Positions 10,285 to 18,405 of a stretch of DNA of 32,321 nucleotides are shown piece after piece. This DNA is from a virus. The first letter of the stretch is position 1. Every line of letters starts with the position of its first letter. Made by a program: the position numbers and the translations under genes. The stretch covers positions 43,582 to 75,902 of the IMG/VR virus record IMGVR_UViG_3300030098_006700, one strand, 5' to 3'. The notes beneath the pieces are model-generated. The model made no database searches and had not been told where the DNA came from. It saw only the letters and a list, made by a program, of their open reading frames with translations.

Positions 10285-13035
10285 ATGGCAATAGAAAATT
10301 ATAAAATGCTGCAACTTACTGCGCAAGATTTGATGTCAGGCTCCGCTGATACTATGCGTACTGCACATGGGGGATTTTATGAAGTTGTTGAAGACTCCAC
10401 CGAGGAGGGAACAACGCTGGAATTTATAGAAGCCCAGGCTACCATGATGACAGATCCAGACACAGCTTCTCCATTTATTGATTATGGACCCTTTATGATC
10501 GGCGGCCCATGGGGCAAAATGCAACAATTGCAAGTTGATGCTGCAACTCCTATTAGCACAGATGTACTTGTTCCTAACATGAAAATACCTTTGAGAATAG
10601 CAGGTGATTCTGATGCGGTTAAAAGCGATTACCATTGGAAAGTGATATTAGTTGGTGGTGTTTTTGGTGATGAAGTATATTCTCCTATTTATAATCAGAA
10701 GGTACATTCTTATTTTAATCTCAAATATGGCAAGCCGTATTCAGCGACTGAATATCTTACTTTAAAAACGTATTCTCAAGAAACAATAACGGCTAGTTAT
10801 GATTATAATTTATACCTTCCCGAATATCAGCAATATATCGATACGTTGGATTCTGAACTATTATTGCCGAATATTGATTTGTTTTATGATGTGGTAAGAA
10901 GTGATTATGATTTGACTGGTAGTTTGGGTGATATTGCATTATACCCTCAGCAATTAATTAATTTCCTTACGCTCGAAGGTAATTACGGTTCTGTAAGTGA
11001 TATTTTGGATTATAATCCTGTTAATTTAGCATATGAACCTTATCAGAGTGCTGCTGAATCACTTATAGCAAATATTTATAGCGATACTTGGTCGAAGAAT
11101 ACAAATTTAACTGTTAACTATTTGACAGGCGCCTATGTTCGAACGACATATTCTGGTTCTACACAGCAGTGGGTAAAATCCAAATTAAAGAATATATTAT
11201 ATGATAACACGGCAGTTGAAATAAGGACTGACAGCTATGGACCTTTTTATGAAACAGCCGTCAGTAAAGCACCATATAAGGTGAAAATTAAATTTCCGCA
11301 CGATAGCGGAGACATTTCAGATTGGTACGGTGGTGCTGAGAGTGATTATGAACAAGAATATTTTCTTAATTCGATTCGAGATTCCAACTTTAGTTCTAAA
11401 TTTATTAAAGAACTCTATAGAGTGTTTGGCGAGAAAGATGATGATTTATCTGCAGATGAAACAAAATATATTGAAACGTTAAATTATTTAACTGCATCGT
11501 CTGGCACAAACGATACGACTACTATTATTAATGAGGTTGAAGGATCCACAACAGCGACTTATCGCGAGGTCGAATATATGAAATTTTTAGCACATTGCTA
11601 TAACAATTATTTATCGCCCGATGATGAAAATTATTTTATGGGACCTGCAACATTGACACGCTTAAGTGCAGATGACATCAATGGGGCATATCGTCATATT
11701 AATACAGAAGCAACTTTGGGTGTCATAAAAGATACCGTCGCATGGATGTCTGGTAGTGATAACATGGCTGTCACTCATTATTTGAGCATTTTGGGAGAGC
11801 ATTTTGGACACGTTGAAACATTAGCCTATAGAGTCCAAAAGATCGGAGGAAATCCAGATATTTCTGCTTATACTCAAAATACATTGCAGAACTTTTGGCT
11901 TATGAAAAATGATGTACAAGATTTTCTTTTCTATGATACTCAAGTAAAATATGATGCCGAATATACATACAAGGTTTATGCTTATGTTTTGGTGGGAGGA
12001 TTTAAATATAAATACTCAGATTTGGCTGTTAGCCGTCAATTGGGTTGTGAATTAAGCGCCAGCGGCGACATTGGTCTTGAATTATATAATCCTTATGTAG
12101 AGGGTGAGCCTGCCACAGATTATATTTGGGAAGGACCGACCGTGGGGCAGTTCAATCAAGATGCTACAGATTCACAGGTATTCTCACAAGTTCCCTATAT
12201 AGCTGATATGTATTTAAATATTGAGCCATCTCTTAGGATCGTGGAAATTCCAATTTATTCAAAGACATTTAAAGTTCAAGATAATCCAGCGAGCACTTTA
12301 AATATTGTACCATACCAACCGTTAAACAATACACACAAGATAGGTTATGATTTAACTTTTGGAAAGTTTTCCACTGATGTTTTTCCTGATACTATTTCAG
12401 ATGATGATGAACAATATAAACAATCGTATCTCCATGCAAAAGGCTATATAGATTCTTCGGATATCATAGAAGAAAGTGTGTCACTTTCCAGATATATTCA
12501 GATTTATCGACTGACAGAAAGACCTACTGCATTGACAGACTTTGATGGTGCCTTGCATGCAGAATTGGATCTTTCAATGGCAGATATTGATTTAAGCAAA
12601 AATAGCTATACAAATACTCATTATAATGATACTGTTACACCCAATCAAAAATATTATTATTTATTTAGGGTTTTAAATCAGCAGCGTAATTTATCACATT
12701 TGTCAGAAATTTATGAGGCCGAGCTAATTAATGACGGCGGTTACTTGTACGCCTTGTTCAATGTTATCTATCATTATGAAATTGAAGAAGAGGTGTATAT
12801 CAACCCGACAAAGAGTTTTAAAAAGCTTTTCCAACTTCAGCCTAATATGCAACAGGTACAATTAGTGACCGATGATGCAGATTTTACTTCCACAGCCGCT
12901 GATCAAATAGGAAATATTGAAGTAGGAATAGCAGATGATTTGATATGGAATAAAACTTTTAAAATCAGACTTACCTCTAAAAAGACGGGTAGAAAAATTG
13001 ATTTAAACATTACTTATAATTTGAACAGCGATTAA
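10285..13035 (+). CDS. Large virion structural protein (916 aa)
   Basis: No family is recognised with confidence. The protein is Tyr/Asp/Asn-rich and beta-prone. It has fibronectin-III-like stretches, for example near residues 550-575 (a Y-x-Y-K-V-Y-A-Y strand pattern) and near 785-800. The C-terminus ends in a basic beta-strand motif (FKIRLTSKKTGRKIDLN). An AGGAA/AAGGA purine run precedes the ATG at 10285. It lies in a same-strand run of structural genes and ends 38 bases before the next start. A baseplate, tail or fibre-associated role is an inference from composition and context. Confidence 0.62.
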   Translation: MAIENYKMLQLTAQDLMSGSADTMRTAHGGFYEVVEDSTEEGTTLEFIEAQATMMTDPDTASPFIDYGPFMIGGPWGKMQQLQVDAATPISTDVLVPNMKIPLRIAGDSDAVKSDYHWKVILVGGVFGDEVYSPIYNQKVHSYFNLKYGKPYSATEYLTLKTYSQETITASYDYNLYLPEYQQYIDTLDSELLLPNIDLFYDVVRSDYDLTGSLGDIALYPQQLINFLTLEGNYGSVSDILDYNPVNLAYEPYQSAAESLIANIYSDTWSKNTNLTVNYLTGAYVRTTYSGSTQQWVKSKLKNILYDNTAVEIRTDSYGPFYETAVSKAPYKVKIKFPHDSGDISDWYGGAESDYEQEYFLNSIRDSNFSSKFIKELYRVFGEKDDDLSADETKYIETLNYLTASSGTNDTTTIINEVEGSTTATYREVEYMKFLAHCYNNYLSPDDENYFMGPATLTRLSADDINGAYRHINTEATLGVIKDTVAWMSGSDNMAVTHYLSILGEHFGHVETLAYRVQKIGGNPDISAYTQNTLQNFWLMKNDVQDFLFYDTQVKYDAEYTYKVYAYVLVGGFKYKYSDLAVSRQLGCELSASGDIGLELYNPYVEGEPATDYIWEGPTVGQFNQDATDSQVFSQVPYIADMYLNIEPSLRIVEIPIYSKTFKVQDNPASTLNIVPYQPLNNTHKIGYDLTFGKFSTDVFPDTISDDDEQYKQSYLHAKGYIDSSDIIEESVSLSRYIQIYRLTERPTALTDFDGALHAELDLSMADIDLSKNSYTNTHYNDTVTPNQKYYYLFRVLNQQRNLSHLSEIYEAELINDGGYLYALFNVIYHYEIEEEVYINPTKSFKKLFQLQPNMQQVQLVTDDADFTSTAADQIGNIEVGIADDLIWNKTFKIRLTSKKTGRKIDLNITYNLNSD

Positions 13036-13073
13036 ACAAAAGCGCAACTATTTACATAAAGAGAGGACGATAA

Positions 13074-14057
13074 ATGGCTTTTTTAGATAACTCCGGTGAC
13101 ATCATTTTAGATGCAGTTTTGACCAATGAAGGTCGCAAACTCCTTGCGACTGGAAAATTTAAAATCACTAAATTCCAATGTGGCGATGACGAGATTAACT
13201 ACACTCAATACGATAAGAATAATCCCAGCGGGAGTGCGTATTACGACTTGTCGATCCTTCAAACGCCAATTATGGAAGCAAATGGCTCTGTCACGGGTAT
13301 TCAATATGGCCTAAGATCATTAAAAGATGGTCTTTATAATATGGTGACCTTGGCAGCTACGACCAAGGCTGAAATGCAGACGGCAGGCGCCGCACTGCCA
13401 TATAGGGAAGTTTATTGGATTCCCGATACATCGAACGACACTACAACCTATCAGATAAACTCAGTTCTCTCCGATGGTGGTATAGATTATATTTCTGGCG
13501 ACGGCAATCCCTTGAATTATCTTTTTGTAGAGGGCGGTATTGCGTCCAGTAATGCATTGGGAGATGCGAGCAATCAACAGCTTTATGTGACTAATAATCA
13601 GCTTTATGACAATAACTTGTTGGTAAGTTATGACAGTCGAATTTTCGGAAGTATGATGCAGGGCGTTGGTTCTGTAGCCAATAATGCATCGAATAACGCA
13701 CTTAACGCCAAAGTTAATATGCAAAATGCTAGCCGCACTAGTCAGGCTGCAGTTCAAATGAATAATTATTCGACATCTCGTATTACCACGATGAAAAACC
13801 AGATTTATAATACCAATACTGGTGTTGATACTGCGAGTAAATATTCTATGTTTTCTGGCCCTCGTTCAATGTGTGCCGCAGTGGCTCCCGTGTTGCTTAG
13901 CAATATGCAACCTCAATATTCCTTAATGGGACAGCTTAACCAAACAGTTTCAGGTGTTAGTCGTCCGATAGATTTTATTGACACTACCCTCTATATGCAA
14001 GGTGCAACTACAGGGCAATCGTTGCAGGTGACTTTGCGTGTGGCTAGACTAGCATAA
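13074..14057 (+). CDS. Virion structural protein with LLATGKF N-terminal module
   Basis: 327 residues. The N-terminus (LDNSGDIILDAVLTNEGRK, then LLATGKF and GDDEINY) has a pattern I associate with conserved virion proteins of T4-like marine phages, and it resembles the N-terminus of the protein at 4542. The middle (about residues 150-250) is Asn/Gln/Ser/Ala-rich and probably repetitive or extended. The C-terminus ends in a hydrophobic beta-strand (LQVTLRVARL) like those closing the next two proteins. GAGAGGA ahead of the ATG is a strong ribosome site. The exact location in the particle is not evident. Confidence 0.65.
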   Translation: MAFLDNSGDIILDAVLTNEGRKLLATGKFKITKFQCGDDEINYTQYDKNNPSGSAYYDLSILQTPIMEANGSVTGIQYGLRSLKDGLYNMVTLAATTKAEMQTAGAALPYREVYWIPDTSNDTTTYQINSVLSDGGIDYISGDGNPLNYLFVEGGIASSNALGDASNQQLYVTNNQLYDNNLLVSYDSRIFGSMMQGVGSVANNASNNALNAKVNMQNASRTSQAAVQMNNYSTSRITTMKNQIYNTNTGVDTASKYSMFSGPRSMCAAVAPVLLSNMQPQYSLMGQLNQTVSGVSRPIDFIDTTLYMQGATTGQSLQVTLRVARLA

Positions 14058-14084
14058 CCTATACTTTAGATTTGGAGAAAATAA

Positions 14085-15113
14085 ATGGCAGAATATATAG
14101 TCTTAACTGGTGAAGACACGCTTACATCGCGAACATTATTGCATGAGTCAATTCCACTTACTGGTGCAATTGTGAGTGGTACATACAGCGATAATAATAT
14201 CAAAAACTACACACACGGCCAGTTTCAGAGTGTGTACGACTATCCTTATTTGAGTTCGTCGGCAAATCATATCTTTGATCTTACTGTGGGTATTGATGAT
14301 ACTTCCACTCTAAGTTCTAGTGCGGCCACACAGAATGCCAAAAAGATCAATATGTATAATGAGTGGGGACAGGTTTTAAATGGGTTCTCGTCCTCTGGTG
14401 ACTCTTATGTGGTCAATCCTTTTGAATTGGATCTCTCTGTAGACGCCGCTGGTCGTTCTTTGGAAGGGTTCTTCATTCCCTTCAGTCGCTTGCTTGTTAA
14501 AGATGAAATCAAGAAAGGATCTTTTAGTATAACTCTTGGGACTGGCTCCTGGGCTTCTCCATTCGGTTCTACTATTGTATTGCAAGATTCCAACGCGACC
14601 GATACTAGTGGCTTCGGCACATGTCAAGCTGGCGATTATGCAGTTTTGATTAGGTCGGGTTCTGGCGGAACAGCTTTGGGGCTAATTTATTATCAGGCTG
14701 GAGTTGCCTATATTCACTCTGGTGCTTTTGACGGTGTGTCTGATTTTTATAGCGGCTCCTGGGGCAATTATAGTGTAGCTCAAGCATTGGTTAGTTCATC
14801 TATTAGTGGCTCGTGTGATGCTATGAGACACCGCATGCAGAACATTAGCTTTAACAATAGTACAGAAATTAATTCAACAATTTATTTCTGCCGAGTTCCA
14901 TCGAACAAATACAATTATAGTACAAACCCGACATATGTTTCGGGTGGCTCTATCGTAGTCAAAAACAAGGCATCTGATCCTGCCGTTTCGTATATAACAA
15001 CAGTGGGGCTGTATGATGCTAGCAACACTTTGTTGGCTGTGGCAAAACTATCTGAACCACTCAAGAAAGACGCTACTAATGAGCTTACGATGCGTGTGAG
15101 ATTAGACTATTGA
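14085..15113 (+). CDS. Virion structural protein, first of a paralogous pair
   Basis: 342 residues, Ser/Thr/Gly-rich and beta-prone, with no membrane segment. It shares two regions with the downstream 15117 protein. One is a central KKGSFSI stretch, matching KPGSVSL, each followed later by LQD. The other is the C-terminus: Y-I-T-T-V-G-L-Y-D with N-x2-L-L-A-V-A-K-L-S-x-P-L-K-K and a closing RVRLDY. The two genes are three bases apart. A GGAG ribosome site precedes the ATG. The shared ends suggest related subunits of one virion structure, such as neck, tail or fibre; which structure is not shown. Confidence 0.65.
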   Translation: MAEYIVLTGEDTLTSRTLLHESIPLTGAIVSGTYSDNNIKNYTHGQFQSVYDYPYLSSSANHIFDLTVGIDDTSTLSSSAATQNAKKINMYNEWGQVLNGFSSSGDSYVVNPFELDLSVDAAGRSLEGFFIPFSRLLVKDEIKKGSFSITLGTGSWASPFGSTIVLQDSNATDTSGFGTCQAGDYAVLIRSGSGGTALGLIYYQAGVAYIHSGAFDGVSDFYSGSWGNYSVAQALVSSSISGSCDAMRHRMQNISFNNSTEINSTIYFCRVPSNKYNYSTNPTYVSGGSIVVKNKASDPAVSYITTVGLYDASNTLLAVAKLSEPLKKDATNELTMRVRLDY

Positions 15114-15116
15114 AAA

Positions 15117-16397
15117 ATGACATTCAAAAAATTTGGAAAGAATGATGTTATAACCAACACAATGAAAACTTACCCTTCGTGTGAGTTTTTCATTTATGAT
15201 ACACGTATCTTTTATAACAATACTCCGATACGTTCTGGTTCATTTTCAGCCGCCATTTTGAATGTGCCAGCGGGCCATTTAAGCTTGTACGAATATAACA
15301 TTGATCGAGCGGCAGATACCAATCCATTAATTTATCCTTTCATAACATGGGGTTCTGATCGGATGGATTTCAACACGGTGTCCCATCTGTCCAGTTCGGT
15401 AACATATACATATGGTGACACGCTTACTGGAAGTTACCCCATGTCTGCCTCTATTGTAAGAGAGCTTTTGGGCACTGGCTCTGAAACAGCAGGCACGTCA
15501 TATTACCCTAGCGGTTCGTTTTATAATACGCCGTCACACCCTGCATCTCCATGGCCACGATATCCCCATTATGCCGCATTGAAGAACACACTCAATTATT
15601 ATTCGACTATGAACCGCAATTTTGCGGTCCTTGGTCCAAGCAGTTCCACTGGATATGCATGGGATAAAGATAAACAAAAGATAAATTTAATTTCTATACC
15701 TTCTATTTTCTACGGCTCAGAAATTAAGCCTGGTTCTGTATCTTTGAAATGGTATTATACTGGTTCTTTGATAGGCGAATTACAAGATACACAACAGAAC
15801 GGCGCCTTGATACAAGTGGGTCCGGCTGGCAGTGTAAATTCTGGCTCTGTGGGTGGAGTGGTCCTTTATGAGCAAGGGTTTATTCTGCTTACAGGTTCGT
15901 GGGCCTTAAATACCGAGCAACTTCATTTAATATCTGGAAGCGCCCTAAAGGTAAGACCTCAATGGTTATATTTTGGTGTTGGGGCTTTGGATAATGTCAA
16001 CGCCGCCACGACGACGGATTCTGGCGTCGGCCTTGCTAGCGCTTCTTTTGGTCTTTCTTTTAAGGGCACCACAGAAACCCAAGTAGTCACTATGTTTGCC
16101 CACGCGCGCAGAGGAGAAGTTAACTTTTCCAGCAATCCTTCGTTTATTAAAAAAGGCCAAAGCCCCTTGGCGCAAACATCTTCATATATTTATGAAGAAA
16201 ATTCATCACGGGTTTTATTTAATAGTGTCAGTTCGAGCTATGAGGGGTATGAAGCACCTTTTAAACGACAGGTATTTGTTTCTAAAGTGGCCATCTATGA
16301 TGACAAAAATAACCTCATGGGGGTTGCGTCACTGGCAAATCCAGTCTTAAAAGATGAAGAAGAAGATTTTACGTTTAAACTTAGAGTAGATGTATAG
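15117..16397 (+). CDS. Virion structural protein, second of a paralogous pair
   Basis: 426 residues with the same C-terminal design as the upstream 342-residue protein: an N-F-S-S-N-P-S-F segment, then V-S-K-V-A-I-Y-D-D-K-N-N-L-M-G-V-A and an ending in KLRVDV. The N-terminal 250 residues are longer and different, so the two are homologous at the C-terminal half only. The start is three bases after the previous stop, with no clear Shine-Dalgarno sequence, so re-initiation after the upstream gene is likely. This is the last structural gene before the replication block. Confidence 0.65.
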   Translation: MTFKKFGKNDVITNTMKTYPSCEFFIYDTRIFYNNTPIRSGSFSAAILNVPAGHLSLYEYNIDRAADTNPLIYPFITWGSDRMDFNTVSHLSSSVTYTYGDTLTGSYPMSASIVRELLGTGSETAGTSYYPSGSFYNTPSHPASPWPRYPHYAALKNTLNYYSTMNRNFAVLGPSSSTGYAWDKDKQKINLISIPSIFYGSEIKPGSVSLKWYYTGSLIGELQDTQQNGALIQVGPAGSVNSGSVGGVVLYEQGFILLTGSWALNTEQLHLISGSALKVRPQWLYFGVGALDNVNAATTTDSGVGLASASFGLSFKGTTETQVVTMFAHARRGEVNFSSNPSFIKKGQSPLAQTSSYIYEENSSRVLFNSVSSSYEGYEAPFKRQVFVSKVAIYDDKNNLMGVASLANPVLKDEEEDFTFKLRVDV

Positions 16398-16403
16398 TAT
16401 AAT
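16393..16403 (+). promoter_or_regulatory. Possible -10 elements before the resolvase gene
   Basis: Overlapping hexamers TATAGT (16393-16398) and TATAAT (16398-16403) lie immediately before the ATG at 16409, and no Shine-Dalgarno sequence is present. The only candidate -35 boxes are weak: TTAAAC at 16375 with a 17-base spacer, or TTTACG at 16368 with a longer one. If used, the transcript would be almost leaderless. The change from structural to replication genes here makes a promoter plausible, but the evidence is thin. Confidence 0.3.
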
Positions 16404-16408
16404 AAGAT

Positions 16409-16951
16409 ATGATTCTTGGTTTAGATGTATCCACTAGTATAACTGGTGTTGCCGTCGTTGCTGATGGCAAATTGGTTTATTACGATTCGATTGATTTGCG
16501 CAAATATAAAGATGTATTCGTGAAATCTGTTCAAATGAAAGAAAGGCTTTTAGATCTTTTCGAAATGTATCAGTGCGACGATAAAATTCATTCTTCCATA
16601 GAACACATTTTCATCGAACAACCGTTTACTTTCTTTAATTCAGGAGGTTCATCGGCAAAAACAATGGCATCCCTACAAAGATTTAACGGTATTGTGTCAT
16701 GGATGATATATGAATTGTTTGAGATTAAACCAGAATATATTGGCGCAACTCAAGCGCGCAAGCTTTGTGGAATAAAAGTTCCTAGAGGACAGAAGGCAAA
16801 ACAAGTAGTTTTAGAGCACTTGTTGAAAACAGAAAAAGCTTTTAAAGTTGAATATACGCGCCATGGCAACCCTAAACCAGAGTCGTTTGATCGTGCGGAT
16901 GCAATTATTATTGCGAAAGCTGGTTACGAAACTTTGAAAAACCAAAATTAG
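16409..16951 (+). CDS. RuvC-like Holliday-junction resolvase / RNase H-fold nuclease
   Basis: 180 residues with the acidic motifs of the RuvC/RNase H fold. D6 lies in the first strand (LGLDVSTSITG), E70 in FIEQP, and D161 plus D164 in DRADA near the C-terminus. These would bind two metal ions and cut branched DNA, so the likely role is resolving recombination and replication junctions before packaging. The length is typical of phage RuvC-like enzymes (about 150-190). A basic KVPRGQKAKQ stretch at about 123-132 could contact DNA. It starts 11 bases after the last structural gene and heads the replication block. The alternative is another RNase H-fold nuclease of the same superfamily. Confidence 0.85.
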   Translation: MILGLDVSTSITGVAVVADGKLVYYDSIDLRKYKDVFVKSVQMKERLLDLFEMYQCDDKIHSSIEHIFIEQPFTFFNSGGSSAKTMASLQRFNGIVSWMIYELFEIKPEYIGATQARKLCGIKVPRGQKAKQVVLEHLLKTEKAFKVEYTRHGNPKPESFDRADAIIIAKAGYETLKNQN

Positions 16952-16982
16952 TTAATAGTTAAGATAGGGAGCACAAATACCG

Positions 16983-17429
16983 ATGAATCTTTTACTCTTC
17001 TGCATGGGTATCATATATGCCAATGCTATAGAGTATATTGTCCATCGGTATTTTTTCCATGGTTTGGGTAGGAAAAAGGGCAGCATTTTCTCTTTCCATT
17101 TGCGTGAGCACCACATTACAGCCCGTCGCAATGGATTTGAGGATCGGAAGGTATCGGCAAATGAAGCAATTGGTTTGCCAATATTAGTAGCCAGTCACTT
17201 GCCGGTGTGCGCCTTCGCACCGGCATTTTTTAGTGCGCTAGTTGTATATGCTGTTGCGTTTGGCGTACTTCACAATTATCAGCACAGACATCCAGAATTC
17301 ACCAAGAAATATTTCCCATGGCACTGGAACCATCACATGGGAAACCCCAATAAGAGTTGGGGAGTTGTATTGCCTATTATGGATTGGCTCACGGGAACTT
17401 TAGAAAAACCACTTGACTCGCGGAAGTGA
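16983..17429 (+). CDS. Fatty-acid-hydroxylase-like membrane di-iron enzyme
   Basis: 148 residues with four histidine clusters in the order expected of the fatty acid hydroxylase/sterol desaturase superfamily: H21-x4-H26, H39-x3-H43-H44, H97-x3-H101-x-H103 and H114-x2-H117-H118. These would hold a di-iron centre that inserts oxygen into a lipid or carotenoid chain at the membrane. Hydrophobic segments at about 2-19 and 63-95 fit membrane insertion. The short length resembles beta-carotene-hydroxylase-like members rather than full sterol desaturases; the substrate cannot be told. An AGGGAG ribosome site precedes the ATG by 11 bases. This is an unusual enzyme for a phage, placed between a resolvase and a primase. 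A terminator-like hairpin lies within the gene at 17201-17231. Confidence 0.8.
   Translation: MNLLLFCMGIIYANAIEYIVHRYFFHGLGRKKGSIFSFHLREHHITARRNGFEDRKVSANEAIGLPILVASHLPVCAFAPAFFSALVVYAVAFGVLHNYQHRHPEFTKKYFPWHWNHHMGNPNKSWGVVLPIMDWLTGTLEKPLDSRK
17201..17231 (+). terminator. Intrinsic-terminator-like hairpin inside the hydroxylase gene
   Basis: GCCGGTG (17201-17207) can pair perfectly with CACCGGC (17218-17224). A register using GTGCG and CGCAC closes the loop further with a two-base bulge. The stem is followed by one A and six T residues (17226-17231), which is the classic rho-independent pattern. It lies inside codons about 73-83 of an open frame. Activity is unproven, since the stem also encodes protein. 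Confidence 0.5.
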
Positions 17430-17441
17430 TCGTGCTATAGT
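17413..17441 (+). promoter_or_regulatory. Sigma70-like promoter for the primase gene
   Basis: TTGACT (17413-17418), a 17-base spacer, then TATAGT (17436-17441): five of six bases match at each box with ideal spacing. The expected start near 17448 leaves a leader of about 10 bases made almost only of the GAGGGC ribosome site before the ATG at 17458. The -35 box overlaps the end of the hydroxylase gene. The downstream GAGGGCAAAATGAAT is identical to that after the 19420 promoter. Confidence 0.7.
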
Positions 17442-17457
17442 TTAGTACGAGGGCAAA

Positions 17458-18396
17458 ATGAATAAAACTGAAGCGAAGAAGATCTTATATGAAGTTATTG
17501 GTTACCACAAAACATCGGGTTCTGAATTACTTTTCAAATGTCCGTCGTGCAATCATCACAAACTTAAGCTCTCTGTTAACATGGACAAGAATGCTTTTAA
17601 GTGTTGGATATGCGATTATCGTGGTCGTAATATACGCCGCATTATTAGACGTTTTGGTACGTATACACAACTACAGAAATGGGACCAAGTTACAGACCGT
17701 CCAGATCTTCAAAGATTCGCTGAACTTTTTATGGAACGAAGGGATGAGGAGAGCAAGGATACAGTGGAACTCCCGCCACAATTCGTAAGCCTCGCATCCA
17801 AAAGACTCCCTGCAACAGCCAAATTTGCTTATCGCTATCTTCGCGATAGAGGAGTTACCGATAGCGATATACTACGATGGAAGATCGGTTATTGTTTTGA
17901 GGGTCAATATCGAAATCGTGTTGTAATCCCCTCTTTCGATGATGACGGCGATGTCAATTATTTTATTGCCAGATCGTACAGTGGTGATTCCTATAAATAT
18001 AAGAATCCGAGAGCATCGAAGAATGTTGTGTTTAATGAATTGTTTGTAAACTGGGACGCTGATTTAACAATTGTTGAAGGCGCCTTTGATGCGATTGTTG
18101 CTGGAAATGCTGTGCCGATTCTGGGTTCAACTTTGAGAACAGATTCGAGACTCCTACAGAAAATTGTAATGAATGATACACCAGTTTATTTAGCGCTCGA
18201 TGCTGATGCTGCAGATAAAGAACGAAGGATTATTCAAACCCTTCTTCGATACGATATAGAACTTTACAAAATAGACACATCTGGTTATGAAGATGTTGGC
18301 ACAATGCCACGCGAGGTTTTTCAACAACGTAAGAAAGCAGCTTCCTTTATTGATGGGGATAACTATTTACTGTTGAATTTGCTGTCAGCAATATGA
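17458..18396 (+). CDS. DNA primase (DnaG-type, zinc finger plus Toprim)
   Basis: 312 residues. An N-terminal zinc-binding domain has C28-x2-C31 and C49-x2-C52, expected to recognise template DNA. A catalytic core follows, with a Toprim fold showing E207 in the VEGAFDA motif and D248/D250 in ALDADAA. These acidic residues bind metal for making RNA primers at the replication fork. There is no helicase domain, so the partner helicase must be encoded elsewhere. The gene has its own promoter at 17413-17441 and a GAGGGC ribosome site. It follows the hydroxylase gene after 28 bases and precedes the tagged membrane protein by 9. Family assignment is strong. Confidence 0.88.
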   Translation: MNKTEAKKILYEVIGYHKTSGSELLFKCPSCNHHKLKLSVNMDKNAFKCWICDYRGRNIRRIIRRFGTYTQLQKWDQVTDRPDLQRFAELFMERRDEESKDTVELPPQFVSLASKRLPATAKFAYRYLRDRGVTDSDILRWKIGYCFEGQYRNRVVIPSFDDDGDVNYFIARSYSGDSYKYKNPRASKNVVFNELFVNWDADLTIVEGAFDAIVAGNAVPILGSTLRTDSRLLQKIVMNDTPVYLALDADAADKERRIIQTLLRYDIELYKIDTSGYEDVGTMPREVFQQRKKAASFIDGDNYLLLNLLSAI

Positions 18397-18405
18397 GGGA
18401 TTATT

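Noticed and set aside
12006-12013. TATAAATA, the T4 late-promoter core
   Set aside because: It is within the 916-residue gene and not near a start; similar matches are not found before the structural genes, so no late-promoter claim is made.
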